Shown here: in pieces, positions 35,645 to 47,427 of the stretch
How the letters are laid out: each line of letters opens with the position of its first letter
Position numbering within the stretch: the first letter of the stretch is position 1
From: Clitoria ternatea
Taxonomy: Eukaryota > Streptophyta > Magnoliopsida > Fabales > Fabaceae
NCBI GenBank assembly: GCA_037962975.1
Contig: CM075669.1
Coordinates: 106,718,501 to 106,782,500 of the forward strand
Direction of reading: 5' to 3'
Length of the DNA: 64,000 nucleotides
Made by a program: the position numbers and the translations under genes
The notes under the pieces: generated by a model
What the model was told of the DNA's origin: nothing
Seen by the model: only the letters and a program-made list of their open reading frames with translations
Databases searched by the model: none

Positions 35645-36612
35645 ATAAAATCATCAAACCCAACCATCCACCCAACTCTTTCTCTTATCTTTAGACATAA
35701 GTAGGGAGATCTTCCTCCAATTTGGGTCAACAAAATACCCAATGACCTTGTTATAAGAGGTAGTGCCAACATCAGGTAACTCATCTAATGTACTAATGCA
35801 ATTTGTAATAGAAAATTCTTCAGTAGCTTCATTGGGTCGTGATTTGTAACGTTCAACCTTGGCTATATCTCTTTCCTTTCTAGCAATTATAGATTAGGAC
35901 CATTCATCCATCAGTGCATCAATCTTATCCCTTTTATAATCTTTTTAACCCTTCTACTACGATCTAAAGATTCCAAATCAACATCATAATTACATTTTCC
36001 TCTACTACTACCCTCACCTCTACTATCATCATCACCTACACAACCCTCACGTATACCAATACCACCCTCATGCACTCCTAGATATTCTTCTTCAATTTTA
36101 TGTTCCTCTTCAGAAGTTTGAGGTGCTGTAGTTAAAGCAATATGAAAAGCACTAGTTATAGAGGAATTACTAAAGACAATATTCAATCATGGGTATAGCT
36201 TGCAACCTTTTTTCTTGAAAGATTGTAGATTTTATCTCGCTGCAATATATTAAATTAATTCATTAATATAGTATGTCATCAAAGGGTAAGAAAAATTAAC
36301 AATTTAGAGCATAATTCATATCTTAAAAATTCATCCCAAACTTTGTTTTCAGCAAATACAATCCCATGTAACACTAGTTTTACTTATTAGCTCATTGAAT
36401 TTTGAATGCACACCTCACATTCGTTGGTATTTTGCCTTCAACTTATCAACACCACATCTTTTTACAAATTTCACAAATATAATTTCATCCATTTTTTCCT
36501 AATCAGTTATTTTAAAAGCTGGATGACCATTGGGATCTCTATTGACCTTATCTGCTAAGATCTCTAAGAAATACTTTTCACACTCTTCACTCCACTCTAT
36601 AGCCTCCTATGT
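35645..36612 (-). pseudogene. PIF/Harbinger ORF with Myb/SANT-like domain
   Basis: The minus-strand frames read WSEECEKYFLEILADKVNRD, KMDEIIFVKFVKRCGVDKLK and KFNELISKTSVTWD, the trihelix Myb/SANT-like domain of PIF elements. They continue with an acidic/Gly-Ser middle (36186 to 35911) and a C-terminal part with DELPDVGTTSYNKVIGYF and DPNWRKISLLMSKDKRK. In active elements this protein partners the transposase and binds the element ends. Stops (for example after KITD and after KYQRM) and frame breaks make it a pseudogene. Confidence 0.75.
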
Positions 36613-37940
36613 TGAGCATGCCCACCCATCTAATTAACAACCTAATTTCAAACATTTAAAAATATACTATCTATCCAATCAGTGTCATAATGAAAAACAA
36701 ATGTGTATTTTAAGCACCACATATATTCACCGGGGAAGTTTCACTACTATTAGTGATAGAGTTTACCAAAGTTATAGATGATGATCCAACACTTTGGCAA
36801 CTCCGATTATGTAAGATTGTCATGTTATGGGTAACACACAATGCCTGAGACACCCTGTAATATGTTTATATGTTTTTCCAACACAACATACAAAATATGT
36901 CAAACTAATATCAATGACACCATTCCTTCAACATCCAATTTATACATATACTATACCAGAAGTAATTTAAGCTAAAATCTGCAATATGATTATTATAAAA
37001 AAAATATCATTTTTTGTTTTCAAAATCAATTCAAGAACCAAATAGCCCTCCTTGCTTCCTATTGTAGCAAGTGATAGAATATTTGTGATTAACATAAAAA
37101 AGAAAAGACTAACTAATGAAAATGAAATTAGGGTCCTTCTTTAAACTAAATTTGGGTCAAACCAGTATTCAAAATCAATGGTTGCCCAACACAATGCTTC
37201 TCGTACGGAATAAAACTGAGAAGGGAAAGGGGACACCTAATTGACGGGGCAAGGGAGATCAGACGACGTGGATGCCGGCCAAAGTGAGTCACGTGAAGAG
37301 GAAGGTTAGACTGTGTGTCATGCGAGCAAAGGGTGAAGGTTGATATAGTCACTACGAAGAGTTAGGAGTGGGGAGATCTATCATTATAGAATGAAACCCA
37401 CAACTTAGAGAACCTAGATTCAAAAGAAACATCAGTGATGGAAGCTTCAAATGTCCCTGGAGATAGAAAGCCACAACCTTGATGGAAGCTTCAAAAAAAA
37501 AATAATAGAGGAAGAAAACACAAGAGCTTTGCGGTGAACGCTCGAGGAAGAAGACGCACGAGAGGGCTTGAGGAACTCTTTGGAAAACTGCCTTTTCCAT
37601 TTTTCAGTTTTCTTAGAAAAGCTCTTTGAAGACTTCTCTAATCTTCTTAAAAAAATAGAAACCTGATTTTTAGTTTTCTATAAGTTTTCTTAGAATGTTT
37701 TGTAAATAAATAACTTTTTCATTTTTCTAACTTTTTAAGAATAGTTTTCTATTTTTCTAAGAAAACTTACAAATTAAACACGACTTTATCCTTTCATTTC
37801 TTATTTGTTATTTTCCTTCTCTAAACTAAAACTTTGGTTTACTTCTTCTCGTACGGTGTGTGTTTAATATTTTGTGAAAACTTAATGATAATGAGTGTTT
37901 TTCTTACTGTTAGATAGTATGTTGTTTTTACTCTTACTAT

Positions 37941-38781
37941 TAGAACCAAGTCTGTCTTATAAAGGACTTTGGAGAATTCAAATATTCTAAGACCCTAAGA
38001 TTTATTAATAACACATTGATAAACCCTAAAAAGGCTTATTTAATTGGTTCATTTTCTGCTATTTGCTTAATAAACAATAATTAATTAATAAATTAGAGGC
38101 AGAAACAGTAAATATTCACTAAGTTGAGGAAATTAGTTAATTGATAAATTATTTGCATTTTTTTAGCATTAATTATATGATTTTTAGTTAAATTATTTCA
38201 AATATTGGAATTTTACCCCCAACGTACCTCTGTTTAAGTAAACATTGGTATGTTGGAATTTGCTGTATGTTGTATGTTTCAGGTCAAAGAAAAAGGGAGC
38301 ATGTCATGTTTCAAGTATAACTTAACCAAGGAGCCAAGCATTTGAACGCTAAGACATATGTTTGTCCTTTGTGAAAATCAAGTACCAACCTAGAGAAGTA
38401 GCGTTCACACGCTAAGGTCACGCCCACTCTCATGCCAGGAGTTACAACACAATCAAGTCCTTCAAGATTACCCATGCGTGACCATACTCACCAACGCGTG
38501 TCCACACAATGAAGAATAATTGAGGTACAGTAAGTATTCTTTATGTAAAAGGTTTTTTACATAGTGAAAAAGTCTTCAAACTAAAGGGATTGGATGTAGC
38601 TTTACCATTTAGAAGTAAACCAGTATAAATCTGTTATTTAAATCTCTTTATCCCTTTTCTTTTTTTTAAGTCTAAGTTTGTACCTTAAGTCTGCTTCCAT
38701 CTTGTGTTTAATATGGTTTTAATTTCTGAAAAGAGTCACAAACTTATTCAACCCCCTTCTAAGTCTATCTCTAAACCTTCA
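37941..38781 (+). repeat. 5' LTR of the Sirevirus-like element, internally rearranged
   Basis: The first ~75 bases (TAGAACCAAGTCTGTC...) and the last ~250 bases (from about 38530, TTTATGTAAAAGG...) match the 3' LTR. About 38019-38530 does not match it. The LTR is also shorter (about 841 against about 1424 bases). Confidence 0.75.
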
Positions 38782-38783
38782 AT

Positions 38784-38795
38784 TGGTATCGGAGC
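38784..38795 (+). promoter_or_regulatory. Primer binding site (initiator Met tRNA type)
   Basis: TGGTATCGGAGC, close to TGGTATCAGAGC, lies two to three bases after the 5' LTR. It is where the tRNA primer for minus-strand synthesis would anneal. Confidence 0.85.
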
Positions 38796-38843
38796 TTGTC
38801 TTTTGGGTTGAACACTCTTACAAGTGTAAAAGATAAAAGATCC

Positions 38844-39729
38844 ATGGCAGTTACCCAACAAGATCATCTAGTAGCTGAGGGTTCCTCAGTCAACAAACCT
38901 CTAGCCTTCCTTGGGGAAGACTATGCCTACTAGAAAGACAAGAAGAAGATGTTCATCAAGTCCAACCAATACATTTTATGGGGAATCATCATAAATGGCG
39001 ATAATCCTCCACCAATTGATGTTGATGGGAAGATAAAGCCTGAAGATCTATGGATGGTGGCAGAAACAAGAAAGATAAAGGCTAATGAAAAAGCTAGATT
39101 CCTCATTATATATGCTCTCAACAAGTCTGAATACAACAAGGTATTCAATTACAAAACTGCTAAAGAAGTCTAGGATGCACTTCAGAGAAACTATGAAGAA
39201 ACCTCCAATGTTAAGAGATCAAAGAAGATACTGTTAACCAAATAGTATGATAACTTTAAGGTAGAAGAGCAAGAATCTATTGATCAGATATTTGGAAGAT
39301 TCCAAACTCTATTGAATGAACTTTAGGTTCTTTGGACAACCTTGTCCACCAAAGACATAAATGTCAAACTCCTTGGGATTCTGCCTGAAAATTTCAATGC
39401 TAAATGCTCAGCCCTTGACAAGGCAAGATATCTCAACACCTTTAATATTGATAAACTCCTTGGAGTGTTAAGAGTTCATGAGATCAAGTTAAAACAGAAA
39501 GAGGTTGCCATGCCTACCTCTTCCAAGAGCATTATTTTAAAGTCTGTTGACTTAAGCAAGTAGTCGAAAGCTCTCAAGGCAACAGAGTCTCAAAGCTCAA
39601 ACTCAAAATTTGAGGAATACAGTAAGGATACTAATGAGGAGCTAGCTGTCATGGCCAAAAGGTTCCATGGGCTGCTGAAGAAGAAGAAAAGCAGACTTGA
39701 AAAATACCTAAAAAGTGAGAATGTACTGA
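38844..39729 (+). pseudogene. Copia gag, broken
   Basis: The start at 38844 opens MAVTQQDHLVAEGSSVNKPL. After a TAG near 38932 the frame continues KDKKKMFIKSNQYILWGIII, then LNKSEYNKVFNYKTAKEV and INVKLLGILPENF, typical of the copia gag (UBN2-like) polypeptide. A further block reads KKKKSRLEKYLKSEN. The zinc-knuckle and protease regions expected next are missing; the inserted LTR begins at 39730. Confidence 0.75.
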
Positions 39730-40872
39730 TGCGTCCCTAATCAAGTATTTACATAGGGACATGTAAATACATTAAGATTAGTGTATGAATGTACTGATGA
39801 TTCGATCTCGCAAATCATGGATATATGATATCAAGTCCTTACACGGGTACACATTAAGAGTAATGTTGCACTGGACAGACCCACCATAAGAACGTTGCAT
39901 GGATCGTTACATGAGTGTCATAAACGGTTCTTAATGTGATAATGGTATATAGTCCTTCGACCTGAAGTCACTACGATTCCTACATAAAGAGTTTGTTGTT
40001 TTAATACAATCAAACGTTATCTGTAATAAGATGACCATAAAGATTGTGATTAGGCAATAGACAAATTATGCAGAGGGATGTGAGTGATGTAGATGGAATT
40101 TGTCTCTCCTATGTGACAGAAGTGATATCTATAGGCCACTTGATGGAGTGAGATTAACAAAATGCATGGCCATGCTAGGACGAATAAATACTAGATATTT
40201 ATTCTGTAAAGTCTATTCTGATATCAAGTAAAATGAATTGGGCCATACAAGGATGACGACGACCATACCTTGGGCCCAATTAGATATCGTGACAAAAGGA
40301 ATAAATATATAAAATAATTATCACTTATAGGTCATGTCGATGATAAATAATATTCAGACATAATGATGTATTGCTAGATATCGCTCTTATTTTATATTAA
40401 TAATAAAATAGTTTATTATTAATATAACCGAATATTTTACCTATAGGGTCACACACATAGAGTAAGCCCACCAGAGGATAGTTTTATTTTAGTTGGACAA
40501 AAAATAAAACTATTTGGGCCTAACTCATTTAGAATGAGTCAAGAGGCCAATGTTTAATGAGAGCTCAGGTCAAGACCTAAGCCTATATATAGAGCATGAG
40601 ATGCTCATAGGCTGTTGCTCAGAAATTAGATTATAATCAAATTTCCGTACTAGCATTCAGAGCTTTGTTTTTTTGGTGGGAGTGCTCGTGTGGACTCCTA
40701 AGGGTGAAGCTACAATTGCTTCGATCGAGGAACTCATTTTGCATCTACAAGAGGTAAACCCTAAATCAAAAAAAAATTAATTTTGCATAATGCCTTGAGA
40801 CATTTGTATTTGCAGTCCTTTTTGGGAATCCTTTGTGTTTTCGCTGCCTGACCCTGATAGGATTCCCTAACA
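39730..40872 (+). mobile_element. Partial LTR inside the copia element, related to 3273-4576
   Basis: From GTCCCTAATCAAGTATTTAC to GATTCCCTAACA it parallels 3413-4576 along its whole length and in the same orientation, including GGTGGGAGTGCTCGTGTGGA. The first ~135 bases of the complete solo LTR are absent and no flanking duplication is visible (ACTGA before, GAGGC after). The 5' end was therefore lost, probably together with the neighbouring copia gag/protease segment. Confidence 0.8.
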
Positions 40873-43813
40873 GAGGCAACCACACTAGAAACATCGTAGG
40901 TACTGGTAAAGTTAGTAAAATTCCTTCCCCTATCACTAAAAATGTTTATCTTGTTGAGTGTCCGAGGCACAACCTACTTAGCATAAGTCAATTTTATGAC
41001 AATGAGTACAAATCCTCATTTGAGAAAGAAAAGTGTACTGTCATTAACCATGATAGAAGCATACTCTTTTTTGCCAATAGACATAACATGTACAAGAGTG
41101 ATTAGAATGAGCTGGACGATTAAAATGTAACATGTCTATTCTCAAACTTTGAGGAAAGATGGATTTGGCATAAAAAGCTTGGTCATGTAAGTCTAAAACA
41201 TATTTCTAAACCTTACAAAAAAGGCTTGGTTAAGAGACTCCCTAAAATCTCTTTTCACAGTTCCTTGCCTAATGAAGCATGCCAAAAAGGGAAATAACTT
41301 AAAACATTTTTTTAAAGTAAAAATGTTGTTTCAATAGCCAAACCCCTCAAACTGATATATTTAGATTTGTTTGGTCCACCTCAAACTCAAAGTTTGGTAG
41401 GAAAGAAGTATAGTTTTCTCATTGTTGATGATTACACAAGAATGGCATGAGTTTATTTCCTAGCCCACAAAGATGAGTGTGTTAAAGTATTCAAGATTTT
41501 TTCTAAGAAAATTTAAAATGAGAAAGGATTATCTACTGGTGTAATAAGAAATGACAGTGATAAAGAATTTGAAAATTAACATTTTGAAAAATTCTGGAAA
41601 AAGTATGACATAAATCATAATTTTTCTTCTCCAAGAACACCTCAGTAAAATGGTGTTATGGAAAGGAAAAATAGAACTCTGTAAGAAATAGCCATAACAA
41701 TGCTTTGTGAAAATAATCTTCCCAAATATTTCTAGACAAAGGGTGTAAGCATTTCTTGTTATGTTCAAAACAGAATCCTAATCAAACTAATACTTAAGAA
41801 GATTCCCTATGAATTGTGGAAAGGAAGAAGACCCAACATTTCATATTTTTATCCTTTCAGTGCACATGCTATGTCTTAAACAAAAGTGATCAACTTAGAA
41901 AATATGATTCTAAGTCTGATAGAGGGTTATTCGTGGGGTACTTAGTAACTTCTGAATCTTACAAAGTCTTTAACACAAGGACTCAGACCATTGAAGAGTC
42001 AATATATGTAAGATTTAATGATGTTCAAAAGACTAACAGGAAATTGGCAGATCTTGAAAAAGATGATGCAGGTTTGGAGCATAAAGAGTCTAAACCTAAC
42101 CAACAAGAACATGAAGAGGAAGATAACACAGAACCTCAACAACAAAAAACATCTGTGTCTGAACTTGAAAAGCCAAGAAACTAGAAGTTCAAAGCTTACC
42201 ATCCATCAGACCTCATTATTGGAGATCAAGTTGTTGGGATAAGGACCGAATCAACGCTCCTTTATCAATCATCATTTGCTCTGGTTTTAGAATTAGAACA
42301 TCAGTTTGTAACATAAGCTTTAGAGGATGTAGACTGGATTAAAGCTATGCAAGAAAAGTTGAATCAGTTTGAAAGGAATAAAGTCTGGAGCCTTATACTA
42401 AGAACCAATAATAAAGGGATTATAAGAACCAAGTTGGTTTTTAAAAACAATCTTGATGAGGATGGAAATATGGTAAGAAGCAAAGAAAGGTTGGTTGCTC
42501 AAGGATACAATCAATAAGAAGGTATCGACTTCACTGAAACTTTTGTACCTATAGCCAGACTCGAGCCTATTAGGGTGCTACTTGCATTTGTTACTTTTAA
42601 GATTATTAAATTATATCAGATGGATGTTAAAAGTGCTTTTCTAAATGGTTTTATTGAAGAAGAAGTGTTTTTAAAATAGCCTCCTGGGTTTGAAGACACA
42701 ACCTTTCTAAACCATGTCTTCAAACTAAGTAAAACACTATATAGTCTGAAAAAAGCACCTAGAGCTTGGTATAACAAACTCAGTACCTTTATGATTTCAA
42801 AAGGCTTTAGTAGAGGCAAAGTAGATACAACCTTAGAAAAATCTCTAACAAACATTTTATAATTATGCAAATATATGTGGATGTTATAATTTTTAATGAT
42901 ACTGATGAAAGTCTATGCAAAGAGTTTTCAAAAATGATGCAGGCTGAGTTTGAAATAAGCATGGGGGAGAACTTAAGTTTTTTCTAGGTTTTTAGATCAA
43001 ACAGATATAAGATGGTATCTTCATTCATCGATAAAAATACACTAAGAAGTTTCTCAAAAAGTTTAAAATGGCTTATGCAAAGCCAATGAGCACTCCTATG
43101 TATCCCACTTGCATAATTAGTAAAGATGAGTCTGATACTATAGTTGATCAGACTCTGTATAGAGGTATGATAGGATCACTACTGTACTAAACATTTAGCA
43201 GACCCGATATCATGTTTAGTTTATGTATGTGTGCAAGATATCAATCAGACCCCAAAGAATCATATTTGTCTATAGTGAAGAGGATTCTGAGATATCTTAT
43301 GGGAACCATTAACCTTAGGTTGTTTTATAAAAGAACAGACTTATTTTCTTTGTATGAATATTGTGATGTAGATTTTACAGGAGATAGAGTTGATAGAAAA
43401 ACATAAGTGAAGGATGCCACTTCTTAAGACAAAATTTGATCTCATAGGGAAGCAAGAAGCAAAACTCCATTGCCCTATCCATAGAGGCTGAATACATATC
43501 TGTAGCAAGTTGCTACTCTCAACATCTCTGGATGAAGTATTAACTTGAAGACTACTCCATAAAAGAAGAAGAGATCCTAGTATTTTGTGACAACACAAGT
43601 GTAATTAACTTGTTAAAGAATCCCATTTAGCATTCAAAAGCTAAGCACATTGAAGTAAAGTATCACTTCATAAGAGATTATGTGCAGAAGGGAGTTGTAG
43701 ACATAAAGTTTGTTAACACAGACCATCAATGGGTAGACATCTTTACTAAGCCTTTAGCTGAGGCTAGGTTTGCTTTCATTAAGTACAATTTAAATTTAAG
43801 AAATATTGCTTGA
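40873..43813 (+). pseudogene. Copia pol (integrase, RT, RNase H), broken
   Basis: In order: LVECPRHNLLSISQF (about 40951), the pre-integrase block WHKKLGHVSLKHISK, the integrase core starting LIYLDLFGP and running to MERKNRTL, the block ELWKGRRPN (about 41810), reverse transcriptase (AMQEKLNQFERNKVWSL, RLVAQGYN, MDVKSAFLNGFIEEEV, LKKAPRAWYNKL), then RNase H (GTINLRLFYKRT, CDNTSVINLLKNP, TDHQWVDIFTKPLAEARF) ending at the TGA near 43811. The usual YVDD of reverse transcriptase reads YVDV at 42874-42885. Over a dozen stop codons and several frame shifts are present. The copia order places integrase before reverse transcriptase. Confidence 0.85.
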
Positions 43814-44288
43814 ACCTAGTAAAGTCTGTTCCATGTATGAATATGCTAAGTCTGTTACATGATTGAATATTTAATATGTCTGTATCCGTATACATACTAT
43901 ATGTCTAAGTCTGTATGTATACATGTCATATGTCTGTGTCTAGGTGTATATGTATATGTTGTGTTAACCGATAAGAGCTTAGTCTGCTATTTTCTAAAGT
44001 GTTGATATATTTAAATCATCTAGGCCTGTTTTTCTTAATCGTTTCTGACCTAAAAGCCCATTAACTTTAAAACATGTATATGTAATCATTACTAATTTTA
44101 TAAAATCATTTTTGAACCGTCTTTCTCTCTCACTCTCTATTACAAATATTTCCTTTTAAATATATCTTAGTGTAGTTTCTTTTCCCTCTCTACAAATCTT
44201 CACCTCCCTAGTTTCCCCCCTCTTTTCTCTTTGCTCTCAAAAAACCCTTCCTAAATCCTAAGTCTCTTTTCAAACCTCATCTTCAACA
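43814..44288. other. Spacer between pol and the extra ORF
   Basis: AT-rich DNA with repeated GTCTGT-type words, and a pyrimidine-rich stretch (about 44120-44270) that may be a leader for the downstream ORF. No coding. Confidence 0.45.
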
Positions 44289-45530
44289 ATGGTCGTCAAC
44301 TGCACCATAGAAGACATCGTTGAGTCTGTGTACTTCCTCCCAATGCAACATAAGATAGAAGGTCGGGACATCATAGCCGAGCTTCAAGGGATTGGGTGGT
44401 TTGAGTTTTGTATGGTTCTTACTCAGGCCGACAAGAACTGCTTCATCATTTATGGAACTCTCAAAGGAAAAAAGATGAAAGTCTCTGAAGACGTCATCGC
44501 CATAGTTTGTGATTATACCAATGAAGGAATGATGTATGTCGATGGCTATGAAAGCACCATAGTCTCTATGTCTAAGATAAACTAGACTCTTTATAGGAAG
44601 ACCAACCTTTCTAATAAGACCTCTGGGTCTCTGCTTCCTAAAATGAAGATGCTTCACCTGTTGATAAAGCAAGTCTTTTGTCCTAGGAAGAGCACTAAGG
44701 ACACCATCACTAAGTTGGACATGTTCTTCCTGTTCAACATGATGAAGAAGCAGAAGGTGAACCTGTCTAATGTCATCATGACGTACATGATCTCCTCTCT
44801 AGGAAAGAACCAGAAGAAGATCCCTTACCCTGCCATTTTGAGCAACATCTTTGCTCTAGAGAATGTCTCTATGGGTACCCTCTAGGATCTGAGGGTCTAT
44901 GCCTTTCTCGTCAGCAAGCTTGCTTCATTCTCCATACTGCTTACCCTAGAGACACAATCTGCCATTGCTGAGAAGTATGGTGCCAATAGGAAAGCCACAG
45001 ATGACCCAGACCAACCAAAGGTAATTGTGAAGAAGGCAAGGTCTGTCAGACCTACAAGATTCGTTAAGCGTGAAGCTTCAGTCTTTCCTGTGAATGTTGT
45101 TCCTCTCCAAGATGCCCCCTTTATAGCCTTGGTCTCTGTCGTTGTTCCTCAAGATGCTGTGGTGGAAACCATCGAGTCTATAAACTCAAATGACATGCCT
45201 ATAAGGCGTAGAATAAAGGCCCCGCTTGCTTCTCCTGTTCAGTCTGTATCTAAAAGATGAGGTGATGACAAGTTTACCAGAACTAAGTGTGACGTAATCA
45301 TCACTAAGAAGAAGCTATCTCAGTTCATTAAGAAATACAATAAGAAGTTTCCTCTGGTCAACACCTTAAGATGGTCTACTTATGACTGGAAGGAAAAGTA
45401 CAGATACATTGCCAGACAACATCAAGAGAAGATAGCGAAGAATGAGCAAAATAAGGAGCAGAAGAAGAAGCAATCTGAGTCCAAGTCTGCTATATCTTTT
45501 CCTACCTTAGGCTCCAGGTTTGATAAATCT
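44289..45530 (+). pseudogene. Extra ORF after pol (env-like position), broken
   Basis: Starting MVVNCTIEDIVESVYFLPMQ, the frame encodes about 98 residues, then a stop (44583), then KMKMLHLLIKQVFCPRKS and TYMISSLGKNQKKIPYPAIL to 44885, another stop, a basic block (VIVKKARSVRPTRFVKREAS, 45021-45260) and a Lys-rich end (KKYNKKFPLV, QEKIAKNEQNKEQKKKQ). Sireviruses often carry an 'envelope-like' or plant-transposon-type ORF here; function is unproven. I see no clear transmembrane segment in the readable part. Identity is by position and general resemblance only. Confidence 0.55.
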
Positions 45531-47426
45531 CATTCACCTCTTCTCCTTACCCTTACCCTCTTCTTAACCCCCTCCATCTGATTCTATTATCCCCCCTCTC
45601 TAGTCTCCTCTATCAACAAAAAAGAAACCCCTTCTTTCCCATAAACCTCACAAACCCAACCCCCTAAAGTACATAAACCAAACACCATTCAAGACCCCAC
45701 ACCTTTCGTTCCCCTTGGTCACCTTAAAAAGTTGTTTCCAACCCTTACTCAACCTCCCCCAAACCTGACAGGGCTATCAAACTTAGTCTGGTTACTCATG
45801 GATTAAACCACCTTGTTCTTAACTAGGATGCTATGGAGAAGATTACAATCTTCAACAGTCCTAGGTTTGCGCCCCCTTCCAGTAAAAGAAGCCTTAGCCA
45901 ATCCCTTTTTGTCCTCAGTAGACGATGCCATCACAATCCACCATCTGCATTTGGAGCAGCGTAAGATTTTCTTTGATCAACAGCTGGTTTAATTCCCTCC
46001 TAGACATCATCTTCCCAGTCTCATCAAGCCAAGCATGAAGATATAGGTAGCTTTTGACAGACTCTGTCCTCCTCTAAGGTGCTATTCAAAAGAAAGGAAG
46101 AAGAGTCCTCAACCTGAAAATTTGGTCCTCTTCCACTTCCTTGGTATGAACCTCGCCCAAAGTAGTTGACCAAAGTAGAGCTAAAGCGACATCTGCCTGC
46201 CTTTGAGGCCAATGAAGAGCATGCCAGATATCTTTGGAATCATTATCTCTGGGTCATAGGATAGTAAGGCAGTTGCTCCTACCCTCCAAATGATAAGTTC
46301 TCAATTGAGTTGCTCTAGAAACACTAAAGTAGATTGTTCAAGATGAAAGTGTTCTTTTATGCAGGCCTTGGTGATCTTCTGGTGCCCTTAGTCTATCCTC
46401 TTCTAATCATCTTTTATCTCTCCTCTAACAGTTCAATGTGGGAGTCTTCTCCTCGTCTCCCAGGGTCTGCATGATCTACTATCTATGCTTTGAGTTGTGC
46501 CACCACTATTTCCTCTCAGACTCCGATTGTGCTATTTGTTTGATCAAGCTCTTTAGGCTGAAGAACCTCATGGTTGTTAGTAGACTTTAGCTTACATCAG
46601 TATCTCTACAACCTTGACCCATTTAATCGTAACCATATTCTTGACCTACCCCCTCCTTCGTACTTCATCCCTTAAGATTTTCCCTTCTGGGATTGTGTCT
46701 CAGACCCCGTTGATTAGAATTTCTGGCTTCACCATGAAACTCAATGTATTTGCAGACTCAGACGACTCTATGATATCCCTCCTTTTTTGTTGATATCAAA
46801 AGGGAGAGAAGAGTATCTAAGTTTTTTATGGGTTAAGTCTGTAATATGTTAAGTTTGTCTTAAGTCTGTTAAGTTTGTAATAAGTGTTTGGGAGAAAAAT
46901 ATCCAGGTGTTAAATATTTTTCTACTTGAGTCCTATACTTATAACCTTGTTATAAATAAAAAGTTTATTTTCAAAATTTCTTATCTGTCTCTTATATTTT
47001 TTGACAATTGTTCATATGCTCTAATTATTATTATTCATATCTATATAAGCTTATTATTATAAGCTTTTTATGCTCTGATATGATCATAAATAAAAGTATG
47101 CATTGCATATTTGCTCTGATCATTTCTTAAAATATCAGCTCTTTATAAACTCTAATATTCCCTAATTTGTCTTCTCTAATCATAATCTTTTGAGCTACAT
47201 GTCTGTCTGCTTTTAATCTTATTCAAGTGCTTTGATGCATTAAAAACATAAGTTAAAATAAAAGTCTAATGTTTTGATAGCCTCTCTAAAATGTTTTATT
47301 TATCATAGACTCCTTTTTAATGATAAAACCCTTATTGATTTGAGGGGGAACCAAAATGAAAGCTCTCTCTAAAGATTCTATTTAACAAAAGACTTGATGT
47401 TTTCTATTAATAAATAGGGGAAGATT
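45531..47426. other. Copia 3' internal region with polypurine tracts
   Basis: Decayed, Pro/Ser-coding-looking DNA to about 46780, then TTGATATCAAAAGGGAGAGA (about 46792-46811), a Sirevirus-type polypurine tract. Further purine tracts are GATTTGAGGGGGAACC (about 47337-47352) and AAATAGGGGAAGA (about 47412-47424), the last directly before the 3' LTR. Confidence 0.6.
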
Positions 47427-47427
47427 T

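Larger units (their letters stand above)
33602..37785 (-). mobile_element. PIF/Harbinger element (4184 bp), decayed
   Basis: The left end GGTTGTGTTTAGTTACAGAA and the reverse complement of the right end, AGTCGTGTTTAATTTGTAAG, form an imperfect terminal inverted repeat. TTA flanks both sides (33599-33601 and 37786-37788), the 3-bp duplication typical of this superfamily. Inside, both on the minus strand, are a DDE transposase and a Myb/SANT-like ORF, the standard two-gene layout. Several stop codons show it is inactive. An AT run lies at about 33834-33862. Confidence 0.85.
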
